DNA from: Embleya sp040629175
GTDB taxonomy: Bacteria; Actinomycetota; Actinomycetes; Streptomycetales; Streptomycetaceae
Direction of reading: 5' to 3'
Length of the DNA stretch: 64,000 bases
NCBI RefSeq assembly: GCF_040629175.1
Contig: NZ_JBEXUX010000047.1
Coordinates: 18,465 to 82,464 of the forward strand
Shown here: piece after piece, positions 18,154 to 27,395 of the stretch
Layout: each line of letters begins with the position of its first letter
Numbering within the stretch: the first letter of the stretch is position 1
Position numbers and translations under genes: made by a program
The notes under the pieces: model-generated
Database searches by the model: none
What the model saw: only the letters and a program-made list of their open reading frames with translations
Told to the model about the DNA's origin: nothing

Positions 18154-19911
18154 GTGAGCGGGAGAGTGGATGGCGGTCACGGCCGGAGACATGTGCGTCG
18201 ACGCGGTGCGGCGGCCCTGGGCCCGAGCCCCAGCACCCGTACCACCCGTGCCACCCGCGATCAGCTCAACCTGCTCAACGAGGCGAGCATACTGATCGGT
18301 ACCACCCTCGATCTGAAGACCACCGCGCAGGAACTGGCCGACTTCATCGTGCCGCGCCTGGCCGATGCCGCCGCCGTCGATCTGCTGGAGTCGGTGATCA
18401 GGGGCGAGGAGGGCCAACGCCCGAGCGGCCGGGGCAGACCGGAGCGGCGGGCGATGGCCGTGTCGGCCATCGAGCGACTCACCGACCTGGAGCCCGACGA
18501 GGTGGGCGAGCTGTCCACGTCGGCGCCGGATCGGGATTCGCGCTTCACTCGGGCCCTGGCCGAGGGCCGGCCACTGCTGATCAGCCGCTTCGGGCCGGAC
18601 GACTACGAAGAGCTGGCGCCCACCCCCAGCGCCGCCGACAAGCTTCGCCAGGCGGGCGTGCACACCTATCTGATGGTGCCGCTGATCGCCCGCGGTGTGC
18701 TGCTGGGCCATGCCGACTTCATCCGCGCGAGCGGCCGCCCCGGCTTCACCGAGGCCGACCTCGCCCTGGCCGTCCAGCTCGCCGCCAAGGCCGCGGTGGA
18801 CGTCGACAACGCCCGGCTCTACGGGCGCGAACGCGAACACGTGGCCCGGCTCCAGCGGAACCTGCTCCCGCGCGTGACCCCGCGCACCCCGGGTCTGGCG
18901 GTGGCCTCCCGCTACATCCCGACCGCCGATCCGCTGGGCGTGGGCGGCGACTGGTTCGACGTGGCGCCGCTGCCGGGCGGGCGGACCGCCCTCGTGGTGG
19001 GGGACGTGATGAGCCACGGCATGGCCGCGGCCGCCGTCACCGGCGTATTGCGTGCCGTCGCGCGCACCCTGATGGCCCTGGACCTGACCCCCGAACGTAT
19101 GCTCGCCCGCCTGGACCTGGCCGCCCGCGACCTCGAGGACGACCAGATCGCCACGTGTCTGTGCGCGGTCTACGACCCGGCCGAGGCCAGTTACACCCTG
19201 GTCAGCGCCGGACATCCGCCGCCGTTGTTGGTCACCCCGGACGGCAAGGCGTCGTTCGTGGACGTACCGGTCGGCGCGCCGATCGGCACCGGCGTCATCC
19301 CCTACGATCCGCTGCGGCTGACCATCCCTCCGGGCAGCCGACTGGTGCTCTACACCGACGGGCTGGTCAAGTCGCGCACCGAGGACATCGACGTACAACT
19401 GGCCCGACTGCGCACGCGGGCCGCCGGGTTGGGGCCGGTCGGGTTGGACTCCGGGGCACTCGGCGACCTCGCGCCGGGCGGCGGGGCCCGCTTCGACGAG
19501 GCCGTGGTGCTGGTGGCCGCCGCCGAAGAGCCGTTGCTGGGAACGGACTTGTACACCTGGGACCTGCCCCCGGGCGGCGCGGCGGCGGGGGTGGCGCGCA
19601 AGCTGGTCCGGGAGCAGCTCGACGTCTGGCAGCTCGGCGACCTCTCGGACGTGACCGAACTGGTGGTCAGCGAACTGGTCGGCAACGCGCTGCGGTACGG
19701 CGTCGCGCCGGGCCAACTGCGGCTGTTGCGGCACGATCGGCTGGTCGTGGAGGTCTCCGACACCGGCCCGGATCTGCCCCAGATCCAACACTCCTCACTG
19801 AGCGACGAGGGCGGCCGGGGCCTGCAATTGATCAACATGCTCTGCCGAGGCTGGGGTTCGTGCCGCACCCCGACCGGCAAGATCGTCTGGGCCGAACAGG
19901 ACATCCCGTAG
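18154..19911 (+). CDS. GAF - SpoIIE-type PP2C phosphatase - HATPase (RsbW-like) regulator
   Basis: A 585-residue cytoplasmic switch protein. Start GTG 18154 has GAAAGAGG 6 nt upstream; GTG 18148 overlaps that site. A GAF domain (about 40-220, starting LNEASILIGTTLDL and ending KAAVDVDNARLYGRE) is followed by the coupling helix HVARLQRNLLPR. The PP2C/SpoIIE phosphatase (about 240-455) carries metal-binding acids in GGDWFDV and VVGDVMSHGMAAAAV, and a conserved LVLYTDGLVKSR. A C-terminal HATPase (about 465-585) has VVSELVGNALRYG and GRGLQLINML. The design combines both arms of partner switching: phosphatase for anti-anti-sigma factors and anti-sigma-like kinase. Such proteins are very numerous in streptomycetes. 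Confidence 0.93.
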   Translation: MSGRVDGGHGRRHVRRRGAAALGPSPSTRTTRATRDQLNLLNEASILIGTTLDLKTTAQELADFIVPRLADAAAVDLLESVIRGEEGQRPSGRGRPERRAMAVSAIERLTDLEPDEVGELSTSAPDRDSRFTRALAEGRPLLISRFGPDDYEELAPTPSAADKLRQAGVHTYLMVPLIARGVLLGHADFIRASGRPGFTEADLALAVQLAAKAAVDVDNARLYGREREHVARLQRNLLPRVTPRTPGLAVASRYIPTADPLGVGGDWFDVAPLPGGRTALVVGDVMSHGMAAAAVTGVLRAVARTLMALDLTPERMLARLDLAARDLEDDQIATCLCAVYDPAEASYTLVSAGHPPPLLVTPDGKASFVDVPVGAPIGTGVIPYDPLRLTIPPGSRLVLYTDGLVKSRTEDIDVQLARLRTRAAGLGPVGLDSGALGDLAPGGGARFDEAVVLVAAAEEPLLGTDLYTWDLPPGGAAAGVARKLVREQLDVWQLGDLSDVTELVVSELVGNALRYGVAPGQLRLLRHDRLVVEVSDTGPDLPQIQHSSLSDEGGRGLQLINMLCRGWGSCRTPTGKIVWAEQDIP

Positions 19912-19924
19912 CGGTGCTGCACCG

Positions 19925-19952
19925 GACCGCCGCCCGGTTCGGGGCGGCGGTC
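19925..19952. terminator. Bidirectional hairpin between convergent genes
   Basis: GACCGCCGCCC (19925-19935) pairs perfectly with 19942-19952 across 6 nt, between the phosphatase gene (ends 19911) and the convergent M4 peptidase gene (ends 20002). Confidence 0.7.
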
Positions 19953-20001
19953 GGGCGAACGGGTCCGGCGCCGATGTGCGGGCCGGCCACGCCTTGCGGT
20001 C

Positions 20002-21546
20002 TCAGGGGCAGATCGGGTCGGCGGCCGTGGGCGGGACGCGAACCGCGTCCCAGGCGGTCTTGGTCTTGCGGAAGACGTCGCAGGTGGGGTCCAGGGCCTT
20101 GGCCGCCCACAGGGTCAGCCGACGCTCCGAGCGGAAGTCCGTATTGCCGCTGCGCAACAACAGGGCCTGATAGACGATCCTGGCGGCCGTCCGAACGCCC
20201 ACGCCGGTGACGGGGATGGGGACACAGGTCGGGCTGTCGGGCTTGCCCGCGCCGGGATGCGCGCCCTCCGCGAGCAGGTAGAACCAGTGGTTGAACACGC
20301 CCGCCGCACGGTACGGGTCCATGGTCGGGACGGCCGAGCTGTAGCAGTTCGCGTCGCCGCGCAACGACGGGTCGTACATGAAGCGCAACGGTCCGGTCCC
20401 GTCCACGTTGATCGTCTCGCCGATCACGTAGTCCGGGGTGTCGAAGGGGGCCGGTTCGTTGGCGTATGCCTCGGTCACGGTGCCCATGATGTCCGCGAAC
20501 CCCTCGGCCAGACCCGGCTCCACGAACGTGCCGGGGCTCGTCGCGTCGACGCCGTGCCCGTACTCGTGGCCGACCAGGTCCATCGAGGTCAGCCACTGGT
20601 TGCCGGTGCTGTGGCCGATCACGATCTTGCCGCCGTCCCAATAGAGTTGCACGGCGTTCAGGCCGACCTGGATCGGCCAGGCGCCGCCGGTGCCGTTCTG
20701 TCCGTTGCGGCCGAGCCAGTTGCGGAACATGTCGAACTGCTTCTGCGCGGCCCACATGGCGTCGACGCAGCCGGTCTCGATGTTGGTGGGGTTTCCGTTG
20801 CCCCAGTCGTCGACGGGCTTGGTGACCACACCGCCGACGCCGTATTTCGCACAGCTCAGGTTCGCCCGGATCGGGTCGCGCAACGAGTACGAGGAGCCGG
20901 AGTTCTGCGTGTCGATGGTGATCGGGTTGGGGCCGTTCCAGGCGCTGTGGCCGACTCCGGCCCGCACCTCGTCGACGGAATCGAGTACCGCGCCGGTCGA
21001 CGCGTCGACGAAGACGTGCAGCCTGCTGGGCGCGGTCTCGGTGCGCCCGATCAGGACACTCTCCCAGGCCAGTCGCGCGGCACTCGCGTCGAGCCGCACC
21101 ACCAGGCGATGGCTGTCGACCCGATCGACCACGGGCAGCCGCGTCCGCGCGGTGCGCTCGGCCGCCGGTCCACTCACGGCCGGCCGGGTCGGCACGTCGA
21201 TGCGCACGTCGCCGGCCGTTTGTACGGTGTGCACCCGGCCGCTCCCGTCGGCCAACACCGCGGCGTCGCCGCCGACGACGGGTAGGTCGCGGTAGGTGCG
21301 CCCGTACGAGATCGAGTACATGTCGCCGATCCAGGCCAGCACGGTCTGCCGGCGGTAGCGCTCACCGGGCGAGACGGGGGCCTTTGGGCCGACCATCGCC
21401 CGGTCGGCCGCGGCGACGGCGGCGGCGCGGGAGTCGGCCGCGAGCAGCGGTCGTGGTCGGGCGGCGTCCGAGCGGGCGGTGGTGCCGATCGACAAACCGA
21501 GCAGGACGGCCAGGACGGTCCCGAACGTCAGCGTTCTGCGATGCAT
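20002..21546 (-). CDS. Secreted M4 (thermolysin-type) metallopeptidase
   Basis: A 514-residue zinc peptidase. A signal peptide (LTFGTVLAVLLGLSIG) and a propeptide (about 35-195, ending before AGVGHSAWNG) precede the catalytic domain. The zinc site is His327-Glu328-Tyr-Gly-His331 (VGHEYGHGVDA) with the third ligand Glu348 in GLAEGFADIMG. The C-terminal part has the expected AAGVFNHWFYLLAEG helix, with the catalytic-site histidine region of M4 peptidases. Secreted and self-activated after propeptide removal, it would degrade external protein. No inhibitor gene is adjacent. Confidence 0.92.
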   Translation of the reverse strand: MHRRTLTFGTVLAVLLGLSIGTTARSDAARPRPLLAADSRAAAVAAADRAMVGPKAPVSPGERYRRQTVLAWIGDMYSISYGRTYRDLPVVGGDAAVLADGSGRVHTVQTAGDVRIDVPTRPAVSGPAAERTARTRLPVVDRVDSHRLVVRLDASAARLAWESVLIGRTETAPSRLHVFVDASTGAVLDSVDEVRAGVGHSAWNGPNPITIDTQNSGSSYSLRDPIRANLSCAKYGVGGVVTKPVDDWGNGNPTNIETGCVDAMWAAQKQFDMFRNWLGRNGQNGTGGAWPIQVGLNAVQLYWDGGKIVIGHSTGNQWLTSMDLVGHEYGHGVDATSPGTFVEPGLAEGFADIMGTVTEAYANEPAPFDTPDYVIGETINVDGTGPLRFMYDPSLRGDANCYSSAVPTMDPYRAAGVFNHWFYLLAEGAHPGAGKPDSPTCVPIPVTGVGVRTAARIVYQALLLRSGNTDFRSERRLTLWAAKALDPTCDVFRKTKTAWDAVRVPPTAADPICP

Positions 21547-22605
21547 CGAGGCTCCTCGGATGGAAGGCGGACCCCGACCACGAATCCGACCGCCGCCGCT
21601 CCCACGTCCGGAACGAACAGCCCACCATATAAGCCGTTTTCGTCGCCCGAGCGCTCGAAACGCTCACACCGTCCCGCTCCCACGTCAAGCACCCGCACCC
21701 CCACCGTCACATTCCGGCAAACCCCCGGGCGCGGGGCGCACGGGCGGCGCGGGGCGCGGGAGGGGACGGGGCGGTTTGGTGCGGTGCACGGGGCGGGGTG
21801 CGGGGGCTCGGCGCGCGAGGCGGGACGGGCCGCGTGGGGCGAGGCGGGACACCGAGGGGCTCGGGCGGTGCGGTGCACGGGGGCAAGGTGCCAGGGCTCC
21901 GCGCGAGGCCGGACGGGGCCGCGTGAGGCGAGGCAGGAGGCGGAGGCACTCGGGGCGCTGCGGTGCGGGACACCGAGGAGATCGGGGCGATGCGGTGCAC
22001 GGGGGCGAGGTGCCAGGGCTCCGCGCGAGGCCGGACGGGGCCACGTGAGGCGAGGCAGGAGGCGGAGGCACTCGGGGCGCTGCGGTGCGGGACACCGAGG
22101 AGATCGGGGCGATGCGGTGCACGGGGGCGAGGTGCCAGGGCTCCGCGCGAGGCCGGACGGGGCCGCGTGAGGCGAGGCAGGAGGCGGAGGCACTCGGGGC
22201 GGGGTGACGTGGCAGGGAGTGGGACGGGGGTGGCCTGGCGCGGCGCGGTGTCGGGTCGGGGGGCGGACCAAGTCCGGCGGGTGGTGCGGCGGTTCGGAGG
22301 CGGCGGCGCGCCGTGGTGGCATCGGGCGCGGCTCGGCGCGGTGTGGGGCGGCGGGAGCAAGCCCGGTGGCGCGGCCGAGGCCGGGAGCACGCGAAATCGC
22401 GCGGCGCGGGGGTCGGGCGAGGCTGCGGGGCAAGTCCGGCGGATGGTGGGGCGGTTTCCGGGTGGGGGGTGTGGTTTTCCGCAGGGGGGTTGGGCGTTGG
22501 GCCTCATGGTGTGCGAGGTCGTGGTCTCGCAGGCTGGTCTTGCCGGTGGTTCGGGGTCCGTTCGGATGGGGCGGGCTCGCATCGGGTGAGCGAGGAGGTC
22601 GGCGG
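21547..22605. other. 1-kb gene-free stretch with tandem repeats
   Basis: About 1,060 bp between the divergent M4 peptidase and ABC transporter genes. The left 200 bp probably hold the peptidase promoter and have near-normal composition. From 21755 the DNA is a G-rich repeat array (listed separately), followed by strongly G-biased, non-repetitive sequence to 22590. Open frames on the minus strand are Pro/Arg/Ser-rich and do not resemble a protein. Confidence 0.6.
21755..22210. repeat. Tandem array of a 121-122 bp G-rich unit, about 3.7 copies
   Basis: Three nearly identical units begin with GGGACACCGAG at 21846, 21967 and 22089 (periods 121 and 122 bp). Each contains GCGGTGCACGGGGG and ends with GAGGCGGAGGCACTCGGGGC. 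A diverged partial copy precedes them (21755-21845: GGTGCGGTGCACGGGG to GTGGGGCGAGG). Copies 2 and 3 differ at only one or two positions. The period is not a multiple of three, so the array does not encode a repeat peptide in one frame. All units have the same strongly G-rich strand. Confidence 0.9.
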
Positions 22606-23454
22606 ATGCCGAGGAACAGGGTGCGGGTGGCGGCGGTCGCCCAGGGGGCGCGGGGCACGTCTTCGGTGGTCGCGCGGGCCAGGGGGCTGGTCAAGGAGTA
22701 CGGTTCCGGACCGATCCGGGTCGCGGCGTTGGCGGGCGTGGACGTGGACATCGTGCGCGGCACCTTCACCGCGATCATGGGGCCGTCCGGCTCCGGCAAG
22801 TCGACGCTGATGCAGTGTCTGGCCGGCCTGGACACCGCGACCCGGGGCAGCGTGGCGATCGGCGATACCGAGTTGGCCGGTCTCGACGATGACGCCTTGA
22901 CCGAACTGCGGCGCGACCGGCTCGGGTTCGTCTTCCAGGCGTTCAACCTGCTGCCCACGCTGTCCGCCCTGGAGAACATCACGCTGCCGGTGGAGATCGC
23001 CGGACGCCGGGTCGACCGGGCCCACCTGGATCGCATCGTCGCGGCCACCGGGTTGGCCGGGCGATTGGCCCATCGACCCGCCGAGTTGTCCGGTGGCCAA
23101 CAACAACGCGTCGCCGTCGCTCGGGCGTTGGTGTCCCGACCGGAGATCGTCTTCGCCGACGAACCGACCGGGAACCTGGACTCGCGAGCCGGCACCGAGG
23201 TGCTCGAACTGCTCCGGCGCGGCGTAGACGAGTGGGGCCAGAGCGTGCTGATGGTCACCCACGACCCGAACGCGGCGGCCTACGCGGACCGGGTGCTGTT
23301 CCTGGCCGACGGCCGGATCGTGGACGACCTGCCCCGCCCCACGGCGGAGGCCGTGTTCGAGCGCATGGGACGCCTCGACGGCCCCGGCCGAAACATCGCA
23401 TCCGCGGCTCCCGCAGCCGCGTTCGGCCACGACGCGAGCGAGGTGCGCGCGTGA
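22606..23454 (+). CDS. MacB/LolD-type ABC transporter ATP-binding protein
   Basis: A 282-residue ATPase from ATG 22606 (GAGGAGG 8 nt upstream). Walker A is GPSGSGKST, Q-loop VFQAFNLLPTLSALENI, signature LSGGQQQRVAVARAL, Walker B VFADEPTGNLD and switch His VTHDPNAAAYADRV. The C-terminal extension (about 245-282, FERMGRLDGPGRN onward) is typical of streptomycete members. The stop overlaps the permease GTG (GTGA). It heads an operon with the permease and a two-component system. Confidence 0.95.
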   Translation: MPRNRVRVAAVAQGARGTSSVVARARGLVKEYGSGPIRVAALAGVDVDIVRGTFTAIMGPSGSGKSTLMQCLAGLDTATRGSVAIGDTELAGLDDDALTELRRDRLGFVFQAFNLLPTLSALENITLPVEIAGRRVDRAHLDRIVAATGLAGRLAHRPAELSGGQQQRVAVARALVSRPEIVFADEPTGNLDSRAGTEVLELLRRGVDEWGQSVLMVTHDPNAAAYADRVLFLADGRIVDDLPRPTAEAVFERMGRLDGPGRNIASAAPAAAFGHDASEVRA

Positions 23455-26024
23455 CGCTCGCTCGGATCGCGCTGCGCGGGGTCGTGGCGCACAAGTCCCG
23501 CATGCTCCTGGCTCTGGTGGCGATCGCCCTGGGCACCGCGTTCGTGGCCGGCACGCTGGTGTTCCGCGACTCGGTCACGGCGTCCGCTCGTTCGTCGTTC
23601 GCCGAATCGACGGCGGACGTGACGGTGACGCCCCGTGGAAACGGCGGCGACCGCCAGGACGGTACCGGCCTGCCCGCGACCCTGCCCGGTCGGGTGCTGG
23701 ACGCGGCGACTCGCGCCGACGGCGTGCGCGCCGCGTACGGGCGGGTGCACGTGCCGGACACGGTCGTGCTGGACGGCCGTGGCAGGCCGCTGAGTTCACG
23801 GGGGAACCTCGTCGCCGACTGGCCGGCCGATGCCGGGTCCGCGCCACGGCTGACCGCAGGACGCGCGCCGATCGCCCCGACGGAGCTGGTCGTGTCGGCG
23901 AACGCCGCTGCGAAGCACGGGATTCGACTCGGCGATCGACTGCGGATCATGGCCGTCCCCGGTACCTTCGAGGCCACCGTGGTGGGCTTGGCCCGAGACC
24001 GCGCGGACCGGGCGCACGACGCCGACCTCTTCCTGGACGCCGCCACCGCGCAGCGTCGACTCCTGGGCGGACCGGACCGGTTCACCTCCATCGCCGTCAC
24101 CGCCGAGCCCGGGGTGCCGGATGCGCGGTTGCGCGATCGGGTTCTGGCCGCGCTGCCCGATCCCGCCGGCCACACCGTCCGGACCCGCGACGCGGAGGCC
24201 GCCGCGCGCGGCGATGCCGCCGGCGCCTCGTTGCGCGTGGTCACCCACCTCATGCTCGGATTCGCCGGGATCTCCGTGCTCGTCGGCGTGTTCCTGATCG
24301 GCAACACCTTCTCCATGCTGGTCGCCGCGCGGACCCGACAGAGCGGACTGCTGCGCGCCGTCGGGGCCGGGCGCGGCCAGGTGAACCGCCTGATCCTGGG
24401 CGAGGCGGGGCTGTTGGGCATCGCCGGGTCCACCCTGGGCCTCGCGCTGGGCGTGGCACTCGCGGCCGGACTGATCCGCATCGTCGGAGGGGTCGGCGCC
24501 GGCCCGGCGGCGAGCCTGCCCACGGTGCTTTGGTCGACCCCGGCGGTCGCGTACCTGGTGGGCGTGTCGATCACCCTGGTGGCGGCCTATCTCCCGGCTC
24601 GGCGGGCCGGCCGGGTGTCCCCGATGGCGGCGTTGCTGCGCGAGGCCGGGCCCGGGACCCGGCGCCCGCTGCGCACCCGCAATCTCGTGGCCGGCACGAG
24701 CGGTGTGCTGGGCACCGGTGCGCTGTTGCTCGCGGTACGTGCGGACGATCTCGCGGCGGCCGGGCCGTTGCTCGTGGCCGGTGTCCTGCTCACCCTCCTG
24801 GCCACCGTGGCCGGCGCGCCGCTGCTGAGCGTATGGGCGGTGCGCGGCCTGGATCGGCTGCTCGCGTCCCGTTCCGGGCCGATCGGCCGGCTCGCCCGCG
24901 GCAACGCGATTCGCGACCCTCGGCGCACCGGCGCCACCGCCTCGGCCCTGATGGTCGGCATCGCGCTGGTGAGCTTCCTGTCCCTGGTCGCCGCGTCGTT
25001 GGTCACCTCCGTCGACGGCCAACTCGAACGCTCCGTGAACGCGGACTACTTCGTGCTCTCCTCCCGGCCGATGACCGAGCAGGTGGCGCGCGTGGTCCGG
25101 GAGACGCCGGGCCTGGACCACGTCACCGCCCAACAGACCGTACGGGCCGACCTGATCACCGCACAGGGCACCGACCGCGATCACGATCTCACCGCGACCA
25201 CCGAGCGCTTCACCGACGACTTCCGGCTCGCCTTCACCGCCGGCGACACGCGCTCGACGCTGGCCCCGGGCGGCGACGGGATCACCGTGCCGCAGGCGTT
25301 CGCCGACGAGCACCGGCTCGCGGTCGGCGATCCGGTCCAGGTGCGCTTCCACGGCGGCGGTACCGCCCGGCTCCGGGTCGGCGGCATCGTGCGCGACGGG
25401 GACGTGTTCGCCTCCGGCGCGACCTACATCGGCACCCACGTGGTCCGCGCACACCTGCCCGCCGAGCAAATGCCGCTGGACGACGTGTACTTCGCCACCG
25501 CCGCGGCGGGCGCGGACCGGGCCGGGGTGTACGCGGCCCTGGCGAAGCGCCTGGACGCCTTCCCGCAGACCAAGGTCCGCGACCGGGACAGCTACCGCAA
25601 GGCGTTGCACGACACGGTCGCCCTGGCCCTGGACCTGGTGTACGCGCTGCTCGCGCTGGCGATCCTGGTGGCCGTCCTGGGCGTGGTCGACACCCTCGCC
25701 CTGTCCGTGGTCGAACGCACCCGGGAGATGGCCCTGTTGCGGGCGCTGGGGCTGACCCGGCGGCGGATTCGCCGGATGATCCGCGCGGAGGCGGTCCTGA
25801 TCGCCGTGGTCGGCGCGGTCCTGGGTCTGCTGCCCGGTCTGGCCTGGGGCGCGGCCACCCAGCGCGTACTGGCGACCAAGGGCCTGGACAGCCTGACCGT
25901 CCCGTGGCCGACCTGCGCGGCCGTCCTGGTCGGCGCGGTCGCCGCCGGCACCCTCGCCGCGTGGCTCCCCTCCCGCCGGGCGGCCCGGGTCCACCTGCGC
26001 GAGGCGATGGCCGGCGCGGGATGA
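23451..26024 (+). CDS. FtsX-like ABC transporter permease, large
   Basis: An 857-residue permease with two FtsX blocks. The N-terminal helix is MLLALVAIALGTAFVAGTLV. A large extracytoplasmic domain follows, then helices around 265-400 with RTRQSGLLRAVGAGRGQVNR and a YLPARRAGRVSPMAALREA-like loop. A middle pair of helices (about 410-470), a second extracytoplasmic domain (about 520-690) and a final block with RTREMALLRALGLTRRRIRR complete it. It works with the ATPase just upstream. The last codons overlap the ATG at 26021, which may open the kinase gene. Confidence 0.93.
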   Translation: MTLARIALRGVVAHKSRMLLALVAIALGTAFVAGTLVFRDSVTASARSSFAESTADVTVTPRGNGGDRQDGTGLPATLPGRVLDAATRADGVRAAYGRVHVPDTVVLDGRGRPLSSRGNLVADWPADAGSAPRLTAGRAPIAPTELVVSANAAAKHGIRLGDRLRIMAVPGTFEATVVGLARDRADRAHDADLFLDAATAQRRLLGGPDRFTSIAVTAEPGVPDARLRDRVLAALPDPAGHTVRTRDAEAAARGDAAGASLRVVTHLMLGFAGISVLVGVFLIGNTFSMLVAARTRQSGLLRAVGAGRGQVNRLILGEAGLLGIAGSTLGLALGVALAAGLIRIVGGVGAGPAASLPTVLWSTPAVAYLVGVSITLVAAYLPARRAGRVSPMAALLREAGPGTRRPLRTRNLVAGTSGVLGTGALLLAVRADDLAAAGPLLVAGVLLTLLATVAGAPLLSVWAVRGLDRLLASRSGPIGRLARGNAIRDPRRTGATASALMVGIALVSFLSLVAASLVTSVDGQLERSVNADYFVLSSRPMTEQVARVVRETPGLDHVTAQQTVRADLITAQGTDRDHDLTATTERFTDDFRLAFTAGDTRSTLAPGGDGITVPQAFADEHRLAVGDPVQVRFHGGGTARLRVGGIVRDGDVFASGATYIGTHVVRAHLPAEQMPLDDVYFATAAAGADRAGVYAALAKRLDAFPQTKVRDRDSYRKALHDTVALALDLVYALLALAILVAVLGVVDTLALSVVERTREMALLRALGLTRRRIRRMIRAEAVLIAVVGAVLGLLPGLAWGAATQRVLATKGLDSLTVPWPTCAAVLVGAVAAGTLAAWLPSRRAARVHLREAMAGAG

Positions 26025-26357
26025 GCCGTCGAACCAGGGGCGGCGGCGACGTCCTCGCCGCCTCGGGCCCGGCCCGGGTGGCCCGCCCGGTCGGACCGAC
26101 CGGGTCGGATGAGAGGCTCGACGCACCGAGACGACGTGGGCGAACGAAGTGGGTAAGGGTGTCGCAGGATTCGGGTCGGGGGACGGCCACGGGACGAGTC
26201 CGCGGATTCGCGGCACCGGTGCGCGCCGGCGCGCGAAGCGTCGCGGACGCGGTCGGGGTGCTCTTCAAGGGCACGCTGACCGTCGTGCCGACCGCCCTGT
26301 TCCTGCTGGTGGCCGGCCTGCTGCGCGCGGGCCTCCTCGGGTCCGGCTCGCGGGCAC
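26021..26357 (+). other. Possible frameshifted N-terminus of the downstream kinase
   Basis: An ATG at 26021 overlaps the permease stop (ATGA) and opens a frame whose end contains a convincing transmembrane helix (GTLTVVPTALFLLVAGLLRAG, about 26270-26332). This frame loses protein character at about 26345, just where the kinase frame (+1) starts at 26358. Related kinases start with a membrane helix and a linker before the part seen here. A single-base slip, real or from sequencing, would join the two. Alternatively the kinase starts at GTG 26358 and this segment is non-coding or a small membrane peptide. Confidence 0.4.
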
Positions 26358-27395
26358 GTGCCGGGCCCGGTCGGCCGCGCCGCACGCAGGCTGACCGAAC
26401 TGGAACGCAGCCGGCTGGCCGGGCCCGCCGATCCCGCCCCGACCCGACCGACCCACCCCGATCCGGGCCCGATCCACCCGATCCCGAGCGATCCGCGGCG
26501 GCTGATCCGCTATCTCGCGGCGCGGATGCCGATCGCCCTGCTCGGCGGTGCCCTGCTCGTGCTCACCGGCGGCGGGGTCGGGTTCGCCGCGGTGATGGTG
26601 GGCGCGTGGCTCGCGGGCAGTCCGAACACCACCACGACCGACGTACTGATCCTGATCCCCTCCGGACTGGCCCTGTTCGCCCTGGCGTCGTACGGCCTGG
26701 TCGGCCTCGCGAAGAGTGATCGGGCCCTGGCCCGGCGGCTGCTCGAACCGGACCGGAACGAGGTACTGCGCCGTCGCGTCGACGAGTTGGCCGCCAGCCG
26801 GGCGGGCGTGGTCGAGGCCGTGCACGAGGAACGCCGGCGGATCGAACGCGATCTGCACGACGGTGTACAACAACGCCTGGTAGCGCTGGGCATGTTGCTC
26901 GGCCGGGCCCGGCGCGGCGGCGATCCGGCGCGGACCGACGAGTTGTTGCGGCAGGCACACGAGCAGGCCCAGCAGGCGCTGATCGACCTGCGGGACGTGG
27001 CGTGGCGGATCCATCCGACCGGGCTGGACGACGGCGGGCTGCGCGCGGTGCTGGAGACGATCGCCGAACGTTCCCCGGTACGGGTCGGGTTGACCTACCA
27101 CGTCGCCGCGGAGCCGGCGCCGATCGTGGCCACCGCCGTCTACTTCGTGGTCGCGGAGGCGATCACCAATACCGTCAAGCACGCGCACGCCGGCGCCGTC
27201 ACGGTGTCCGTCGCCGGCACCGAGGGCAACGCGGTGCGGGTACGCATCGTCGACGACGGCGTCGGCGGCGCGGATGCCGCCGGCGGCGGCCTGTCCGGGC
27301 TGGCCCGCCGGGTCGCCGCCCTGGACGGAACCCTGCGGGTGGACAGTCCGCCCGGAGGCCCCACCACGATCACCGCGGAGGTGCCGTGCGCATAG
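26358..27395 (+). CDS. Sensor histidine kinase (HisKA_3 type)
   Basis: A 345-residue reading from GTG 26358. It has two membrane helices (about 57-85 and 95-117: PIALLGGALLVLTGGGVGF, ILIPSGLALFALASYGLV), then a coiled region, and the phospho-acceptor His167 in ERRRIERDLHDGVQQRLVAL. The HATPase domain has VVAEAITNTVKHA and DDGVGGADAAGGGLSGLARR. No ribosome binding site precedes GTG 26358, so the true N-terminus may lie in the other frame upstream (see 26021-26357). It overlaps the response regulator gene by 10 bp. The four-gene run (ATPase, permease, kinase, regulator) looks like one operon. Confidence 0.85.
   Translation: MPGPVGRAARRLTELERSRLAGPADPAPTRPTHPDPGPIHPIPSDPRRLIRYLAARMPIALLGGALLVLTGGGVGFAAVMVGAWLAGSPNTTTTDVLILIPSGLALFALASYGLVGLAKSDRALARRLLEPDRNEVLRRRVDELAASRAGVVEAVHEERRRIERDLHDGVQQRLVALGMLLGRARRGGDPARTDELLRQAHEQAQQALIDLRDVAWRIHPTGLDDGGLRAVLETIAERSPVRVGLTYHVAAEPAPIVATAVYFVVAEAITNTVKHAHAGAVTVSVAGTEGNAVRVRIVDDGVGGADAAGGGLSGLARRVAALDGTLRVDSPPGGPTTITAEVPCA

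Noticed and set aside
21755..22210. CRISPR array
   Set aside because: The units are 121-122 bp and alike along their whole length, with no unique spacers and no cas genes.
21707..22582. Minus-strand Pro-rich open frame over the tandem repeats
   Set aside because: The repeat period (121-122 bp) shifts the frame from copy to copy, and the product looks random.
24530..26719. Long plus-strand frame in another phase over the permease
   Set aside because: Inside the permease it is a shadow. Only its last part after 26021 was considered as a possible kinase N-terminus.
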